A stretch of DNA of 64,000 bases from Xanthobacteraceae bacterium. GTDB lineage: Bacteria > Pseudomonadota > Alphaproteobacteria > Rhizobiales > Xanthobacteraceae. This document shows, in pieces, positions 37,354 to 46,022 of this stretch. Each line of letters opens with the position of its first letter. The stretch's first letter is position 1. The notes below the pieces were generated by a model, which saw only the letters and a list, made by a program, of their open reading frames with translations, did not search any database and was not told the origin of the DNA. Made by a program: the position numbers and the translations under genes. The stretch lies in the NCBI GenBank assembly GCA_024508855.1, contig JANINJ010000107.1, positions 372,001-436,000 of the forward strand, in the 5' to 3' direction.

Positions 37354-38289
37354 TCACTCTGGAAGCGGGGTGAATTCCTGATCGTCACCGGGCGGCAGAT
37401 GGAAGCGACCGCGGACCCAATCGCCCTTCGCCCAGGCTTCTTTCGCAGCCTCAATCTTGTCCTGCGAAGAGGCGACGAAGTTCCACCAGACATAGCGCGG
37501 GCCGCTGAGCGTTTCGCCACCGAGCAGCATCAGTCGCGCACCGCGATCGCCAGAGCGCAGGGTAATCGCATCGCCGGGCCTGAAGACCATCATCCGGCCG
37601 CTTTCGAACCGTTCTCCGGCGACCTCGATCGATCCTTCGGTGATGTAGAGACCTCGATCCTCATGATTATCAGGAAGAGGCAAGCTCGCCTTCGGCGCGA
37701 GGACAACATCAGCGTAAAACATCTCAGTGAAAGTCTTCACCGGCGCCTTCTCGCCCCAGGCTGATCCCAGGATCAGGCGCACTTGCTTGCCTTCGCCCTC
37801 CAGTAGCGGAAGCGCGTCCTTGCCGTGATGCTCGAAACTCGCGCCGATTTCTTCGGCATCCTCCGGTAACGCCACCCAGGTCTGAATGCCGAACAAGCCG
37901 TTCCTGCCGGCGCGCGTGGTTGCGCTGGTGCGCTCCGAGTGAGTCACACCGCTGCCAGCGATCATCCAGTTCACTTCACCGGGATAGATCATCTGGTTTG
38001 TGCCCAACGAGTCGCGATGCTGGAATTCGCCGTTGTAGAGATAGGTCACCGTCGCCAGCCCGATATGCGGGTGGGGCCGCACATCGATGCCGCCGCCTGT
38101 CAGAAACTCGGCAGGCCCCATCTGATCGAAGAAGATGAACGGGCCGACCATCTGTCGCGACGGAGCGGGCAGTGCGCGACGGACTTCGAAACCGCCGAGA
38201 TCGCGCGCGCGAGGAACGATCTGCGTTTCGATCGCGTCGAGTTCACCCGCTTCGGGGCAATGCGGCTCAAGACTTGGATTCCAGCTCAT
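37354..38289 (-). CDS. Pirin-family protein
   Basis: A 311-aa bicupin of the pirin family, some members of which are quercetin 2,3-dioxygenases. The metal-binding motif of the N-terminal cupin is seen in VRPHPHIGLATVTYLYNGE and HRDSLG, with the C-terminal domain around PGDAITLRSGDRGARLMLLG. ATG at 38289 has AAAGG nine bases upstream; an ATG at 38298 is possible but too close to that site. Its neighbours suggest a role in flavonoid or quinone oxidation stress. Confidence 0.87.
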   Translation of the reverse strand: MSWNPSLEPHCPEAGELDAIETQIVPRARDLGGFEVRRALPAPSRQMVGPFIFFDQMGPAEFLTGGGIDVRPHPHIGLATVTYLYNGEFQHRDSLGTNQMIYPGEVNWMIAGSGVTHSERTSATTRAGRNGLFGIQTWVALPEDAEEIGASFEHHGKDALPLLEGEGKQVRLILGSAWGEKAPVKTFTEMFYADVVLAPKASLPLPDNHEDRGLYITEGSIEVAGERFESGRMMVFRPGDAITLRSGDRGARLMLLGGETLSGPRYVWWNFVASSQDKIEAAKEAWAKGDWVRGRFHLPPGDDQEFTPLPE

Positions 38290-38318
38290 ATCAATCATCC
38301 TTTCCGCTTGCGTCGATG

Positions 38319-39005
38319 TCACGCGATCTCGGGATCGGCATCGAAGTGGATCGCGATCACGGTCACAAGCGCCACCAATGGCGGGAGAAGAAAAGCCCGC
38401 AAACCAAATCCGATGAAAATGAGGGCTGCCACGCCACATCCGGCCGCGAAAGCAACGACGTTCGGCACCATTCTGCGGAGACGTCCTCGAATATCCGTGC
38501 GCTGCTGTAGCAAGGTTGCGCCTGACAGGAGATCGGCAAGATCGAGCATGACTTGCGTGGTTGTTCCGGTCATCAGCGTCGATGGCGGAGCCTTCGGCAG
38601 ATGAATGCGATGCGCGCCATTCTGGATCGCCATCGCGCACACCAGCGTCATGCCGGTGAGCATAGCGCGCCAACTGTCGCCATCGGAAAACGGCCCCCAG
38701 ACCAAAGCAAAAGCGGCAGCAACGCCAAGCAGCAGCACCTTCACCGCCAGCAGCGCCTTTAATGTTCGGGGGCCAGAAGCACCGAGGCGAACCGCGACGA
38801 TACGGGCGAGGACAATCGTCACGCAGAACACCGGCAGCGCAAGCAGCTTGGCGAATGCGCCCGATGTGCCTTCCACCATCGCAGCGCCAAATGTCACGAA
38901 GTTACCTGTGACATGCGCCGTAAACAGCCCCTGCAGTGCCAGGAAGCCGGCGGTGTCGACATATCCGCCGTTAAAGCTCAGCAACAGAGGCGCGCTGATT
39001 TTCAA
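38319..39005 (-). CDS. DUF1275 (YoaK-like) membrane protein, copy B
   Basis: A 228-aa membrane protein with the same fold as the gene at 36618-37292: FNGGYVDTAGFLALQGLFTAHVTGNFV near the N-terminus and STLMTGTTTQVMLDLADLL in the middle. About six hydrophobic helices. The two copies are clearly diverged rather than a recent duplication. Function unknown. Confidence 0.82.
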   Translation of the reverse strand: MKISAPLLLSFNGGYVDTAGFLALQGLFTAHVTGNFVTFGAAMVEGTSGAFAKLLALPVFCVTIVLARIVAVRLGASGPRTLKALLAVKVLLLGVAAAFALVWGPFSDGDSWRAMLTGMTLVCAMAIQNGAHRIHLPKAPPSTLMTGTTTQVMLDLADLLSGATLLQQRTDIRGRLRRMVPNVVAFAAGCGVAALIFIGFGLRAFLLPPLVALVTVIAIHFDADPEIA

Positions 39006-39057
39006 TTGCCACTTCCTTGCCTGAATCCCTTACGCATTGTCCTATCGTCCTTTGCGA

Positions 39058-40413
39058 TTAGAACGATATCGTTGCCCACGCGGCAGCGAACGATCCGGAT
39101 TTTCCGCCGGCCTCGCGAATTCGTTGCCCCGGGGTGTAGTTCACGTAGGTCCCGCCGAAGGTTAGATGTTTGGTGGGCTTCCATTCGATGGTCGTTGAGA
39201 CCTGCTGACCGAGGTACCGCCCCGTACCGCCAGCCGTGGCCGCAACCGGCGTAATGGCCGGCCCGTAGAACGCATCGGCTGCTGCTTCCTTCCAGAGTGG
39301 ATTCCAACCAACCTTCACGCTGACGTCCTTCACCGGCGTGATGGTCAGGTTCGGCTGAATATCAATGAGGTTGGCAGGGGCAGTCAGGTTTGCCTCCGAG
39401 AAATAAGGCAACTTGGGAAACAGCGGATTGAAAGTCCCGAGCGTGCCGTCATGCAGATTGTGATCGCCGCTGATGACATCAGCATTGAGACCAATGCGCG
39501 GTGAAAACGGCACCTTTTGGAAAGTGTAACCAAGTTCTGCCGAGACGGTCCAAGCGCTGATGTCGGCATGGCCAAAGCTGCCAAACTGGTAGGCTCCCTC
39601 CATATCCCAATCGAAATTGTGGGCCTTCCCGAATAGACGCCCACCGACAGTATGCCGATGCTCGTTCGCAATGCCCTGGGCGAACTTCGCGTTGTCGCGA
39701 TCAAGGCCGAGATAGTACAGGTCCATCTTGAGAGCGGAGAAGCCGGGAACGGGATTCGTGACATAGACGCCCCAGAAGGCCTGGCTGGGATCTGATCCGT
39801 CGTCGAACACGCCCGACTGGTTCAGAACCGGTCGTACCAGGAAGGCATCAATGCGAGCATCGGGCGCTGCAATCCAGGCAGCGCGAACGCCATCGAATGC
39901 GCGCCGGATGTTAGGGCTTTCGCGCACCGAAACAAGGCGCGATGATCCGAAGCTCATCTCCTGCCGGCCGGCGCGAATCATGACATCACCTCCATTAGCG
40001 GGAAGCATCAGTTCGCTATAGCCTTGCATGAGATCGAAGCGGTCGAGCTGCGTCGCCGACGGTGCCCCATTCCAGATCGGTGCCAGCCCACTACCCAGCT
40101 CGATGAAGGTTCTCACATACGGTCCAAGATGAAAATCGGCCGAGAGGAACGACCGAATGAGCAGACCGTCGTTGCGTTCCGGTGCGCCCAATCCGAAGAC
40201 CGGGTTTCTTGAGAATTCGGGGCGGATACGCAATTGACCACCGAAATCGACGTAAACGTTTCCATCCGAAGACAGCGGGATGTTCTTGAGCGCATCAAAC
40301 GCGTCCTTCTCAGTGGCGCTCTTCGAAGCGTTCTCCTGCGCCATCGCAGCTCCGCCGACTGTCAAACACCAGACAGCGAGAGCTGCGCCAATGTACTTAC
40401 TGGCTTTACTCAT
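39058..40413 (-). CDS. Outer-membrane porin of the alginate-export family
   Basis: A 451-aa beta-barrel protein with a cleavable signal peptide (about 27 residues, ending near AMAQEN). Alternating strands with aromatic girdles (GGQLRIRPEFSRNP, HNFDWDMEGAYQFGSF, WKPTKHLTFGGTYVNY) and a C-terminal aromatic residue (ATISF) support outer-membrane insertion; the pattern matches the Alginate_exp family. It could let the amidohydrolase substrate pass the outer membrane. The start at 40413 overlaps the DoxX gene stop by 8 nt. Confidence 0.82.
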   Translation of the reverse strand: MSKASKYIGAALAVWCLTVGGAAMAQENASKSATEKDAFDALKNIPLSSDGNVYVDFGGQLRIRPEFSRNPVFGLGAPERNDGLLIRSFLSADFHLGPYVRTFIELGSGLAPIWNGAPSATQLDRFDLMQGYSELMLPANGGDVMIRAGRQEMSFGSSRLVSVRESPNIRRAFDGVRAAWIAAPDARIDAFLVRPVLNQSGVFDDGSDPSQAFWGVYVTNPVPGFSALKMDLYYLGLDRDNAKFAQGIANEHRHTVGGRLFGKAHNFDWDMEGAYQFGSFGHADISAWTVSAELGYTFQKVPFSPRIGLNADVISGDHNLHDGTLGTFNPLFPKLPYFSEANLTAPANLIDIQPNLTITPVKDVSVKVGWNPLWKEAAADAFYGPAITPVAATAGGTGRYLGQQVSTTIEWKPTKHLTFGGTYVNYTPGQRIREAGGKSGSFAAAWATISF

Positions 40414-40870
40414 ATATTGTGTCTTTCGATCTGGTGAGATCGTCGATGGCGACAAGTACGAAACCACCGATGAGGCCGAGATGCTCGAAAAAGGCATTCA
40501 TCGCCATCATCCGCCCCTGCCCCGCCGGCATCTCCCAAAAACGCAGCGCGACGAAAGTTGCCATCAACGTAAAGCCGGCCAGTGCGAGAGCTGCGAGCCA
40601 GCGCCAACCGCCGAACAGAATCATCGCGCTGGCGACGAGTTCGAAAGCGATCACCGCGACGGCGAAGGTTGAGGCTGGCGACAACCCGAAATGATTCATC
40701 TCGGCGATGGCGCCGTCGAAATCCATGATCTTGGACACAGGACCTTGGAGGTAGGCGGCGCACAGCCCGAGACAGGCGAACCACCGCGCGGCCGACGTCG
40801 CCAGAACCGGCCGCACGACCGCTGCCAGTTTGGCAGCGATCGATCCGGAAGCGTTCAAGGCGGACGTCAC
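40406..40870 (-). CDS. DoxX-family membrane protein
   Basis: A 154-aa protein with four hydrophobic helices of the DoxX/MhqP family, thought to act in the membrane with quinones or thiol redox partners. The segments LGLCAAYLQGPVSKIMDF and FELVASAMILFGGWRWLAA are typical. It starts with GTG, one base after the amidohydrolase stop, and its stop overlaps the porin start. Its pairing with a ring-cleaving dioxygenase and an esterase recalls the B. subtilis mhq genes. Confidence 0.82.
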   Translation of the reverse strand: MTSALNASGSIAAKLAAVVRPVLATSAARWFACLGLCAAYLQGPVSKIMDFDGAIAEMNHFGLSPASTFAVAVIAFELVASAMILFGGWRWLAALALAGFTLMATFVALRFWEMPAGQGRMMAMNAFFEHLGLIGGFVLVAIDDLTRSKDTIYE

Positions 40871-40871
40871 C

Positions 40872-42857
40872 TCACACCGCCCAGCAGGAACAGCCTAACG
40901 CGCCCCAGAAGCTTCTGAGATCGGAGATCGGCAGCTTCGACCCCCACGCGCTGGCGTGGTCATGGCCATGAACCCCACAGGAGGACTGACATCCGCACGA
41001 CGAGATGGCCACGCGTTGCAGGGAATTTTTGCCGGCGCCATTCGGCTCGCCCCACGCGGCGTACCCCTTGAAGGTCCGTACCGGCGACCAGTCTGGCATT
41101 GCCGGCGGCACCGGATTCTCGTCGAGCTTGGCGAAGTCGCCGGCGCCGTAGACGATCTTGCCACCGACCATCGTCAGATCGGCGGTGAGGAAGGAGATCT
41201 CATCTTCCGAGCAGGAGAAAAAGTCTTTGTTTGGAACGATCAGATCCGCGAATTGCCCCTTCTCGATGCGGCCTCGCTTGCCTTCGTCATTGCAAAACCA
41301 GGTGACGTTCTCCGTCCACATGCGTAGCGCCGTTTCACGATCGAGACAGTTGCGGCGCGGGTAGATTTGCAGGCCGCCAACCGTCTTGCCGGTGATCATC
41401 CAGGAGAGCGACACCCATGGATTGTACGATGCCACGCGCGTTGCGTCCGTACCGGCCGAAACCTTGATGCCCTTGTCGAGCATCCGCGCGATCGGAGGCG
41501 TCGCTTCGGCAGCCCGCTCGCCATAGCGCTCGACGAAATATTCGCCCTGGTAGGCCATGCGATGCTGGACCGCGATGCCGCCGCCGAGCGCTGCGATCCG
41601 ATCGATCGATTTGTCCGAGATCGTTTCGGCATGATCGAAGAACCAGTTCAAACCCTGAAGCGGAATGTCCTTGTTGACTTTCTCGAACACATCCAGCGCG
41701 CGCGAGATGGTCTCATCGTAGGTCGCGTGCAGGCGCCACGGCCAACGATTCTGGGCAAGAACCCGTACGACGCCTTCCAGTTCGCCTTCCATTTCCGGTG
41801 GCATGTCAGGCCGCGGTTGGCGGAAGTCCTCGAAGTCGGCGGCCGAAAACACAAGCATCTCGCCGGCGCCGTTGTGGCGGAAGTAATCGTCGCCCTGTTT
41901 ATATTTCACGGACGACGTCCAGTTGAGAAAGTCCTCCTTTTCCTGTTTGGGCTTTTGCGTAAACAGATTGTAGGCTAGACGCACAGTCAGTTGGTTCTCG
42001 TCCGACAACTTTTGGATGACGGCATAGTCTTCCGGATAGTTCTGGAAGCCCCCTCCGGCGTCGATCACGCCAGTGACGCCCAGCCGATTCAGCTCACGCA
42101 TGAAATGGCGCGTCGAGTTGACCTGATAGTCGAAGGGAAGCTTTGGTCCCTTGGCAAGCGTCGCATAGAGGATCGCGGCATTCGGCTTGGCAAGCAGAAG
42201 CCCGGTCGGATTGCCGTTGGCATCGCGTGTGATTTCACCACCGGGCGGCTCCGGCGTGTCCTTGGTGTAACCAACGGCACGCAAGGCCGCTGCATTCAGA
42301 AGCGCGCGATCGTAGAGATGCAGCAGAAAGACCGGCGTATCGGGCGAGACCGCATTAATCTCTTCGATCATGGGCAAGCGCTTTTCGGCGAACTGATGCT
42401 CCGTGAAGCCACCGACAACCCGGACCCATTGCGGAGCCGGGGTCGCGGCGACCTGGCGCTTCAGCATGTTCATCGCATCAGCCAGCGAACGAACGCCGTC
42501 CCATCGCAACTCCATATTGAAGTTCAACCCGCCGCGAACGACGTGCGTATGGTTATCGATCAAGCCGGGCAAGAGGCGCCGCCCCTTGAGGTCGACCACC
42601 TTCGTCTCGTCGCCCGCGAGAGCGAGCACTTCCTTGTCGCTGCCGACGGAAAGAAATTTGCTATCCTTGATGGCAACCGCGGCGGCCGTCGGATTGCTCC
42701 GATCGAGTGTGGTGATCTGTGCGTTATGGATGATGGTATCAGCATGCATTGCGCCGTCTCCCGGTGAGCGTTGATCTTCGGCTTGCGCCGATGAAATGAG
42801 TCCTGGCAGGACAAAGCCTGATACCCCGCCGAGAAAACTGCGACGGGTCGTCTTCAT
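40872..42857 (-). CDS. Exported amidohydrolase (YtcJ-like, amidohydrolase family 3)
   Basis: A 661-aa metal-dependent hydrolase with a twin-arginine signal at its N-terminus (TTRRSFLGGVSG, cleavage near AQAED), so it should act in the periplasm. The metal motif DNHTHVVRGG lies near residue 103, and the C-terminal GKIVYGAGDF closes the composite barrel. The natural substrate of this subfamily is not established. The start overlaps the XapX gene stop (ATGA), and a cysteine-bearing tail CGCQSSCGVHGHDHA at the C-terminus is unusual. Confidence 0.85.
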   Translation of the reverse strand: MKTTRRSFLGGVSGFVLPGLISSAQAEDQRSPGDGAMHADTIIHNAQITTLDRSNPTAAAVAIKDSKFLSVGSDKEVLALAGDETKVVDLKGRRLLPGLIDNHTHVVRGGLNFNMELRWDGVRSLADAMNMLKRQVAATPAPQWVRVVGGFTEHQFAEKRLPMIEEINAVSPDTPVFLLHLYDRALLNAAALRAVGYTKDTPEPPGGEITRDANGNPTGLLLAKPNAAILYATLAKGPKLPFDYQVNSTRHFMRELNRLGVTGVIDAGGGFQNYPEDYAVIQKLSDENQLTVRLAYNLFTQKPKQEKEDFLNWTSSVKYKQGDDYFRHNGAGEMLVFSAADFEDFRQPRPDMPPEMEGELEGVVRVLAQNRWPWRLHATYDETISRALDVFEKVNKDIPLQGLNWFFDHAETISDKSIDRIAALGGGIAVQHRMAYQGEYFVERYGERAAEATPPIARMLDKGIKVSAGTDATRVASYNPWVSLSWMITGKTVGGLQIYPRRNCLDRETALRMWTENVTWFCNDEGKRGRIEKGQFADLIVPNKDFFSCSEDEISFLTADLTMVGGKIVYGAGDFAKLDENPVPPAMPDWSPVRTFKGYAAWGEPNGAGKNSLQRVAISSCGCQSSCGVHGHDHASAWGSKLPISDLRSFWGALGCSCWAV

Positions 42858-43132
42858 CAGCTCTTGTCCTTCCGCGGTTCGGACACCTGCGTTACATGGC
42901 GTCCCGGCAGTTGTCCGAAGACGTGGGTGATGGCGTGGCTCTTGTCGCAGGCTGAGACGAATGCTTTGCCCGATATCAGTTGCTTGCCGACTGGAATGAG
43001 CTGCTCTCCCACGAGCATGCCAAGGAGGCCAATCAGCGCCACTACCGGCGGTGCAGGCGACCGCACGTCCAGAAGGCTGTAGATCACGCCGACCAGCAGC
43101 CCGACGCCCAACGACACGAGATAGAGTTTCAT
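42857..43132 (-). CDS. XapX-domain (DUF1427) small membrane protein
   Basis: A 91-aa protein with two hydrophobic helices; LVSLGVGLLVGVIYSLLDVRSPAPP is the XapX domain. Function unknown. The ATG at 43132 is preceded by GGGAG; an opening 10 codons longer is not used. XapX genes often sit beside amidohydrolase and isochorismatase-type hydrolase genes, as here. Confidence 0.85.
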   Translation of the reverse strand: MKLYLVSLGVGLLVGVIYSLLDVRSPAPPVVALIGLLGMLVGEQLIPVGKQLISGKAFVSACDKSHAITHVFGQLPGRHVTQVSEPRKDKS

Positions 43133-43261
43133 GGGAGGTCTCCCTGATTGCCGATTCGGCAATCCAACCCGACTTGAAGTTGAAATATGAAAACTGTGGT
43201 CAGTGCAGCCAGCGCCTCCCTGGCTCCTCTCGACGAAGAGCCAGAGAGGCGATCGATCACG

Positions 43262-43954
43262 TTACTTGGCGGGGTTCGGTCCGATGCGCTCACCGTGCTT
43301 CACGCGCTCAGGCGCTTTGTGAACCATGGTGTAGGCGTAATCGACGCCCATGCCGTAAGCGCCAGAATGCTCCTTCACGATGTTCATGACGGCGTCATAG
43401 GTTTCCTTGCGCGCCCAGTCGCGCTGCCATTCCAGAAGCACCTGTTGCCAGGTCACCGGTACGACGCCAGCCTGCACCAAACGATCCATGGCATATTTCT
43501 GCGCGTCGGCGCTGGTGGCGCCCGAGGCGTCGGCAACCATGTAGATCTCGTAGTCAGTGTCATGCATGCACGACAGCGCGAAGGTCATGTTGCAGACTTC
43601 GGTCCACAGACCGGAACAGACGATCTTCTTGCGACCATCCTTGGCATTCTTCGCTAGGGCGTCGCGAACATTCTGGTCGTCCCAAGAGTTCATCGACGTG
43701 CGTTCGAGCAGCTTGTTGTCTGGAAAGACGGCGAGCAGTTCGGGATAGGTGTGACCCGAAAAGGATTCGGTCTCGACCGTCGTGATCGTGGTCGGAATGT
43801 TGAATGCCTTGGCGGCTTTGGCCAGTCCGACAACGTTGTTCTTCAGCACCTGACGGTCGATCGACTGAACGCCAAACGCCATCTGCGGCTGCTGATCGAT
43901 GAAGATGACCTGGCTGTTCTGAGGCGTCAGAACCTGGTGAAGTTTGCTGCTCAT
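43262..43954 (-). CDS. Isochorismatase-family (YcaC-like) hydrolase
   Basis: A 230-aa cysteine hydrolase of the isochorismatase-like superfamily, YcaC branch. The catalytic Asp is in VIFIDQQPQM and the nucleophilic Cys lies in GLWTEVCNMTFAL. The substrate is unknown; it may be an amide or an enol ether. The frame opens further upstream but ATG 43954 gives the family N-terminus and is preceded by GGAGAAG. It lies between the esterase and XapX genes. Confidence 0.87.
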   Translation of the reverse strand: MSSKLHQVLTPQNSQVIFIDQQPQMAFGVQSIDRQVLKNNVVGLAKAAKAFNIPTTITTVETESFSGHTYPELLAVFPDNKLLERTSMNSWDDQNVRDALAKNAKDGRKKIVCSGLWTEVCNMTFALSCMHDTDYEIYMVADASGATSADAQKYAMDRLVQAGVVPVTWQQVLLEWQRDWARKETYDAVMNIVKEHSGAYGMGVDYAYTMVHKAPERVKHGERIGPNPAK

Positions 43955-44021
43955 TTTCACTTCTCCGTTAAGGACCCGAGGTTGTTGGTTGGCTGCACGT
44001 CGCGCGCACAGGACCGCGGGA

Positions 44022-44657
44022 TCAGGACGCTGCGACGAGACGGGATAGGATGCGGCGGACGTGATCGACTTCGTCGTCGTTGATCTCGTGGCCCATGCGC
44101 GGATAGATTTTTTCGATGACATTGCCGCCGAGCGCCGAGAGCACGCGGCTGCTTTCACGAACTCTCTCCACGGGAATATGCGAATCGATATCGGAGCAGC
44201 CCAGAAAGACCGGCGTGTTCGCCAGCGATCCGGGATAGTCCCTCGGTGTCTCGTCTGGGCCGATGAGGCCTGCGCTCAAGCCGATCACGGCGCCGTAGCG
44301 CCGGGCGTTGCTTGCCGCGAATTCGAGTGCCAGGCATCCGCCTTGCGAAAAGCCAAGCAGAGCGATTTGCTGCGCGCCGAAACCAAAGCCTTCGAGCCAG
44401 CTAACGGCCGCTCCGACTGTGGCGAGCGAGTGCGACAGATGCGGTTCGTTGCGCTCGATCGCCGCCAGAAACGAATATGGATACCAGGAGCCCCCCGGCG
44501 CTTGCGGCGCGCAATAGGCGATGTTCGGCTGCTCAAAGATGTCGGCAAGGCCGAACATGCTTTCGGCGGCGGCACCGCGGCCGTGGAGAAGAACGACGGC
44601 CGCCTTAGCGCGTTCGAGCGGGGCACCCGTCGTCGCGAAGAAATGGCTTCCACTCAT
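44022..44657 (-). CDS. Phospholipase/carboxylesterase-family alpha/beta hydrolase (MhqD-like)
   Basis: A 211-aa alpha/beta hydrolase. The nucleophile is in GFSQGGCLA, the acid in CSDIDSH and the histidine in RMGHEIND. This carboxylesterase 2 group includes MhqD of Bacillus, which works beside ring-cleaving dioxygenases in quinone resistance. An ATG at 44672 would add five residues, but GGGGAC precedes the ATG at 44657. It is the first gene of the minus-strand run and is divergent from LysR. Confidence 0.85.
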   Translation of the reverse strand: MSGSHFFATTGAPLERAKAAVVLLHGRGAAAESMFGLADIFEQPNIAYCAPQAPGGSWYPYSFLAAIERNEPHLSHSLATVGAAVSWLEGFGFGAQQIALLGFSQGGCLALEFAASNARRYGAVIGLSAGLIGPDETPRDYPGSLANTPVFLGCSDIDSHIPVERVRESSRVLSALGGNVIEKIYPRMGHEINDDEVDHVRRILSRLVAAS

Positions 44658-44672
44658 TCTTGTCCCCGTCAT

Positions 44673-44992
44673 CAGGCAGGATCTTCGCAGCCGCGCTCAC
44701 GGCCCAACTCGAAGGCCGGTCCGTGTGCAGCGAAATGAAAATGAAGATCAGAATCTTGCCTAAGCTCGAACCAAGCTGATCCTGTTCGGCCAAATACATG
44801 GGGAACCCAGTATTCGACCGTCGTGAGCGTGTCGAAATCCATGAGACGATCGCGAATACCGCAGTCATCTCATGCGTCGACGATAGTGTCTCTCCAAATC
44901 ATTGACAATATGGATTCATATAACGTACTTGTCGACAAAATGAGGACAATCTCGCCCACACTGACGAGATGCTGACCTCCAATAAATAGCGA
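44673..44992. promoter_or_regulatory. Divergent control region between esterase operon and LysR gene
   Basis: About 320 nt without a gene. It holds an inverted repeat ATATG-gatt-CATAT at 44908-44921, which fits the T-N11-A form of LysR boxes, and a ten-base palindrome TTGTCGACAA at 44929-44938. A TTGACA at 44902-44907 could be a -35 box for the LysR gene, but no good -10 is spaced to it. Confidence 0.4.
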
Positions 44993-45010
44993 ATGGCTGC
45001 GGAGGCGAGC

Positions 45011-45952
45011 TTGGACAAACTGACAAACATGAAAGCGTTCACCCGCGTGGTGAACCACGGCAGTTTCAGCGAGGCCGCAAGAGAGCTGCGTCTGTCGCGT
45101 TCTGCCGTAAGCAAATATGTGATCGATCTCGAAATCGAACTCGGCGTTCAATTACTCAATCGCACCACGCAGAGCGCGACGCCAACCGAAGTCGGCCATC
45201 GTTACTATGAGCGCTGCCTGGTCATTCTCGCCGAAATCGAAGACGCCGAAACGTCGGTCTCACAGTTTCAAGTGGAAGCCCGTGGCCTGTTGCGCGTCAA
45301 CGCGCCAATGTCATTCGGGACAATGTTTCTCGGACGCCTGATGGGCCAGTTCATGGCTCACCATCCGGACCTTCAGATTGAACTGGTCCTCAGCGATCAA
45401 CAGTTAGACACCGTTCAAGAAGGTTTCGATGTCACGATCCGCTTGGCCGAAACGCCACCGCCAAATCTCGTGACGCGCGAGATCGCGCCAGCGCCAAGAG
45501 TGATCTGCGCTTCGCCGGACTATCTGAAGCAAGCCGGCATTCCTCAACATCCGAGGGACCTACGAAACCATGCCTGCCTGAACTATGGTTACCTCGCCAC
45601 CGGCTCTCAATGGAAGCTGACAGGCAAGGATGGCGACCACTGGGTGCCGGTGACCTGGTGCCTGTGCAGCAACAACGGCGAAGTATTGCGCGACGTCGCG
45701 CTCGAAGGACGCGGCATCGTGCTGCTTCCAACCTTTATCGTCGAGTCATGCTTGCGTGACGGTACATTGCAGGAAGTGCTGAACGACTATCGCGCTCCCG
45801 AAATGTCCATTCACGCGCTATTCCCGCCAGCCAGATACACGCCGTACAAGCTGCGCGTCTTCATTGACTTCCTTGTAGAAGCTCTCTCCGAATGCTTCGT
45901 GCCGCCTACTGCTCCTCAACCTCCGCAGCAGCGCGCCAACAAGAGTTCCTAG
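45011..45952 (+). CDS. LysR-family transcriptional regulator
   Basis: A 313-aa LysR protein of the CrgA-like subgroup, starting MDKLTNMKAFTRVVNHGSF with recognition helix RSAVSKYVIDLE. It likely controls the divergent esterase operon and the downstream dioxygenase. A TTG at 45011 is chosen because GGAGG ends 5 nt before it and it gives the standard subgroup N-terminus; an ATG at 44993 would add six residues. The ring-cleaving dioxygenase starts 70 nt after its stop. Confidence 0.88.
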   Translation: MDKLTNMKAFTRVVNHGSFSEAARELRLSRSAVSKYVIDLEIELGVQLLNRTTQSATPTEVGHRYYERCLVILAEIEDAETSVSQFQVEARGLLRVNAPMSFGTMFLGRLMGQFMAHHPDLQIELVLSDQQLDTVQEGFDVTIRLAETPPPNLVTREIAPAPRVICASPDYLKQAGIPQHPRDLRNHACLNYGYLATGSQWKLTGKDGDHWVPVTWCLCSNNGEVLRDVALEGRGIVLLPTFIVESCLRDGTLQEVLNDYRAPEMSIHALFPPARYTPYKLRVFIDFLVEALSECFVPPTAPQPPQQRANKSS

Positions 45953-46022
45953 ACCGACGGCCTGCGCCGGATTCGCGCGTCACGCGTTCCCCTAACGAAA
46001 TCGAGCAAACGACGGAGCCGTC

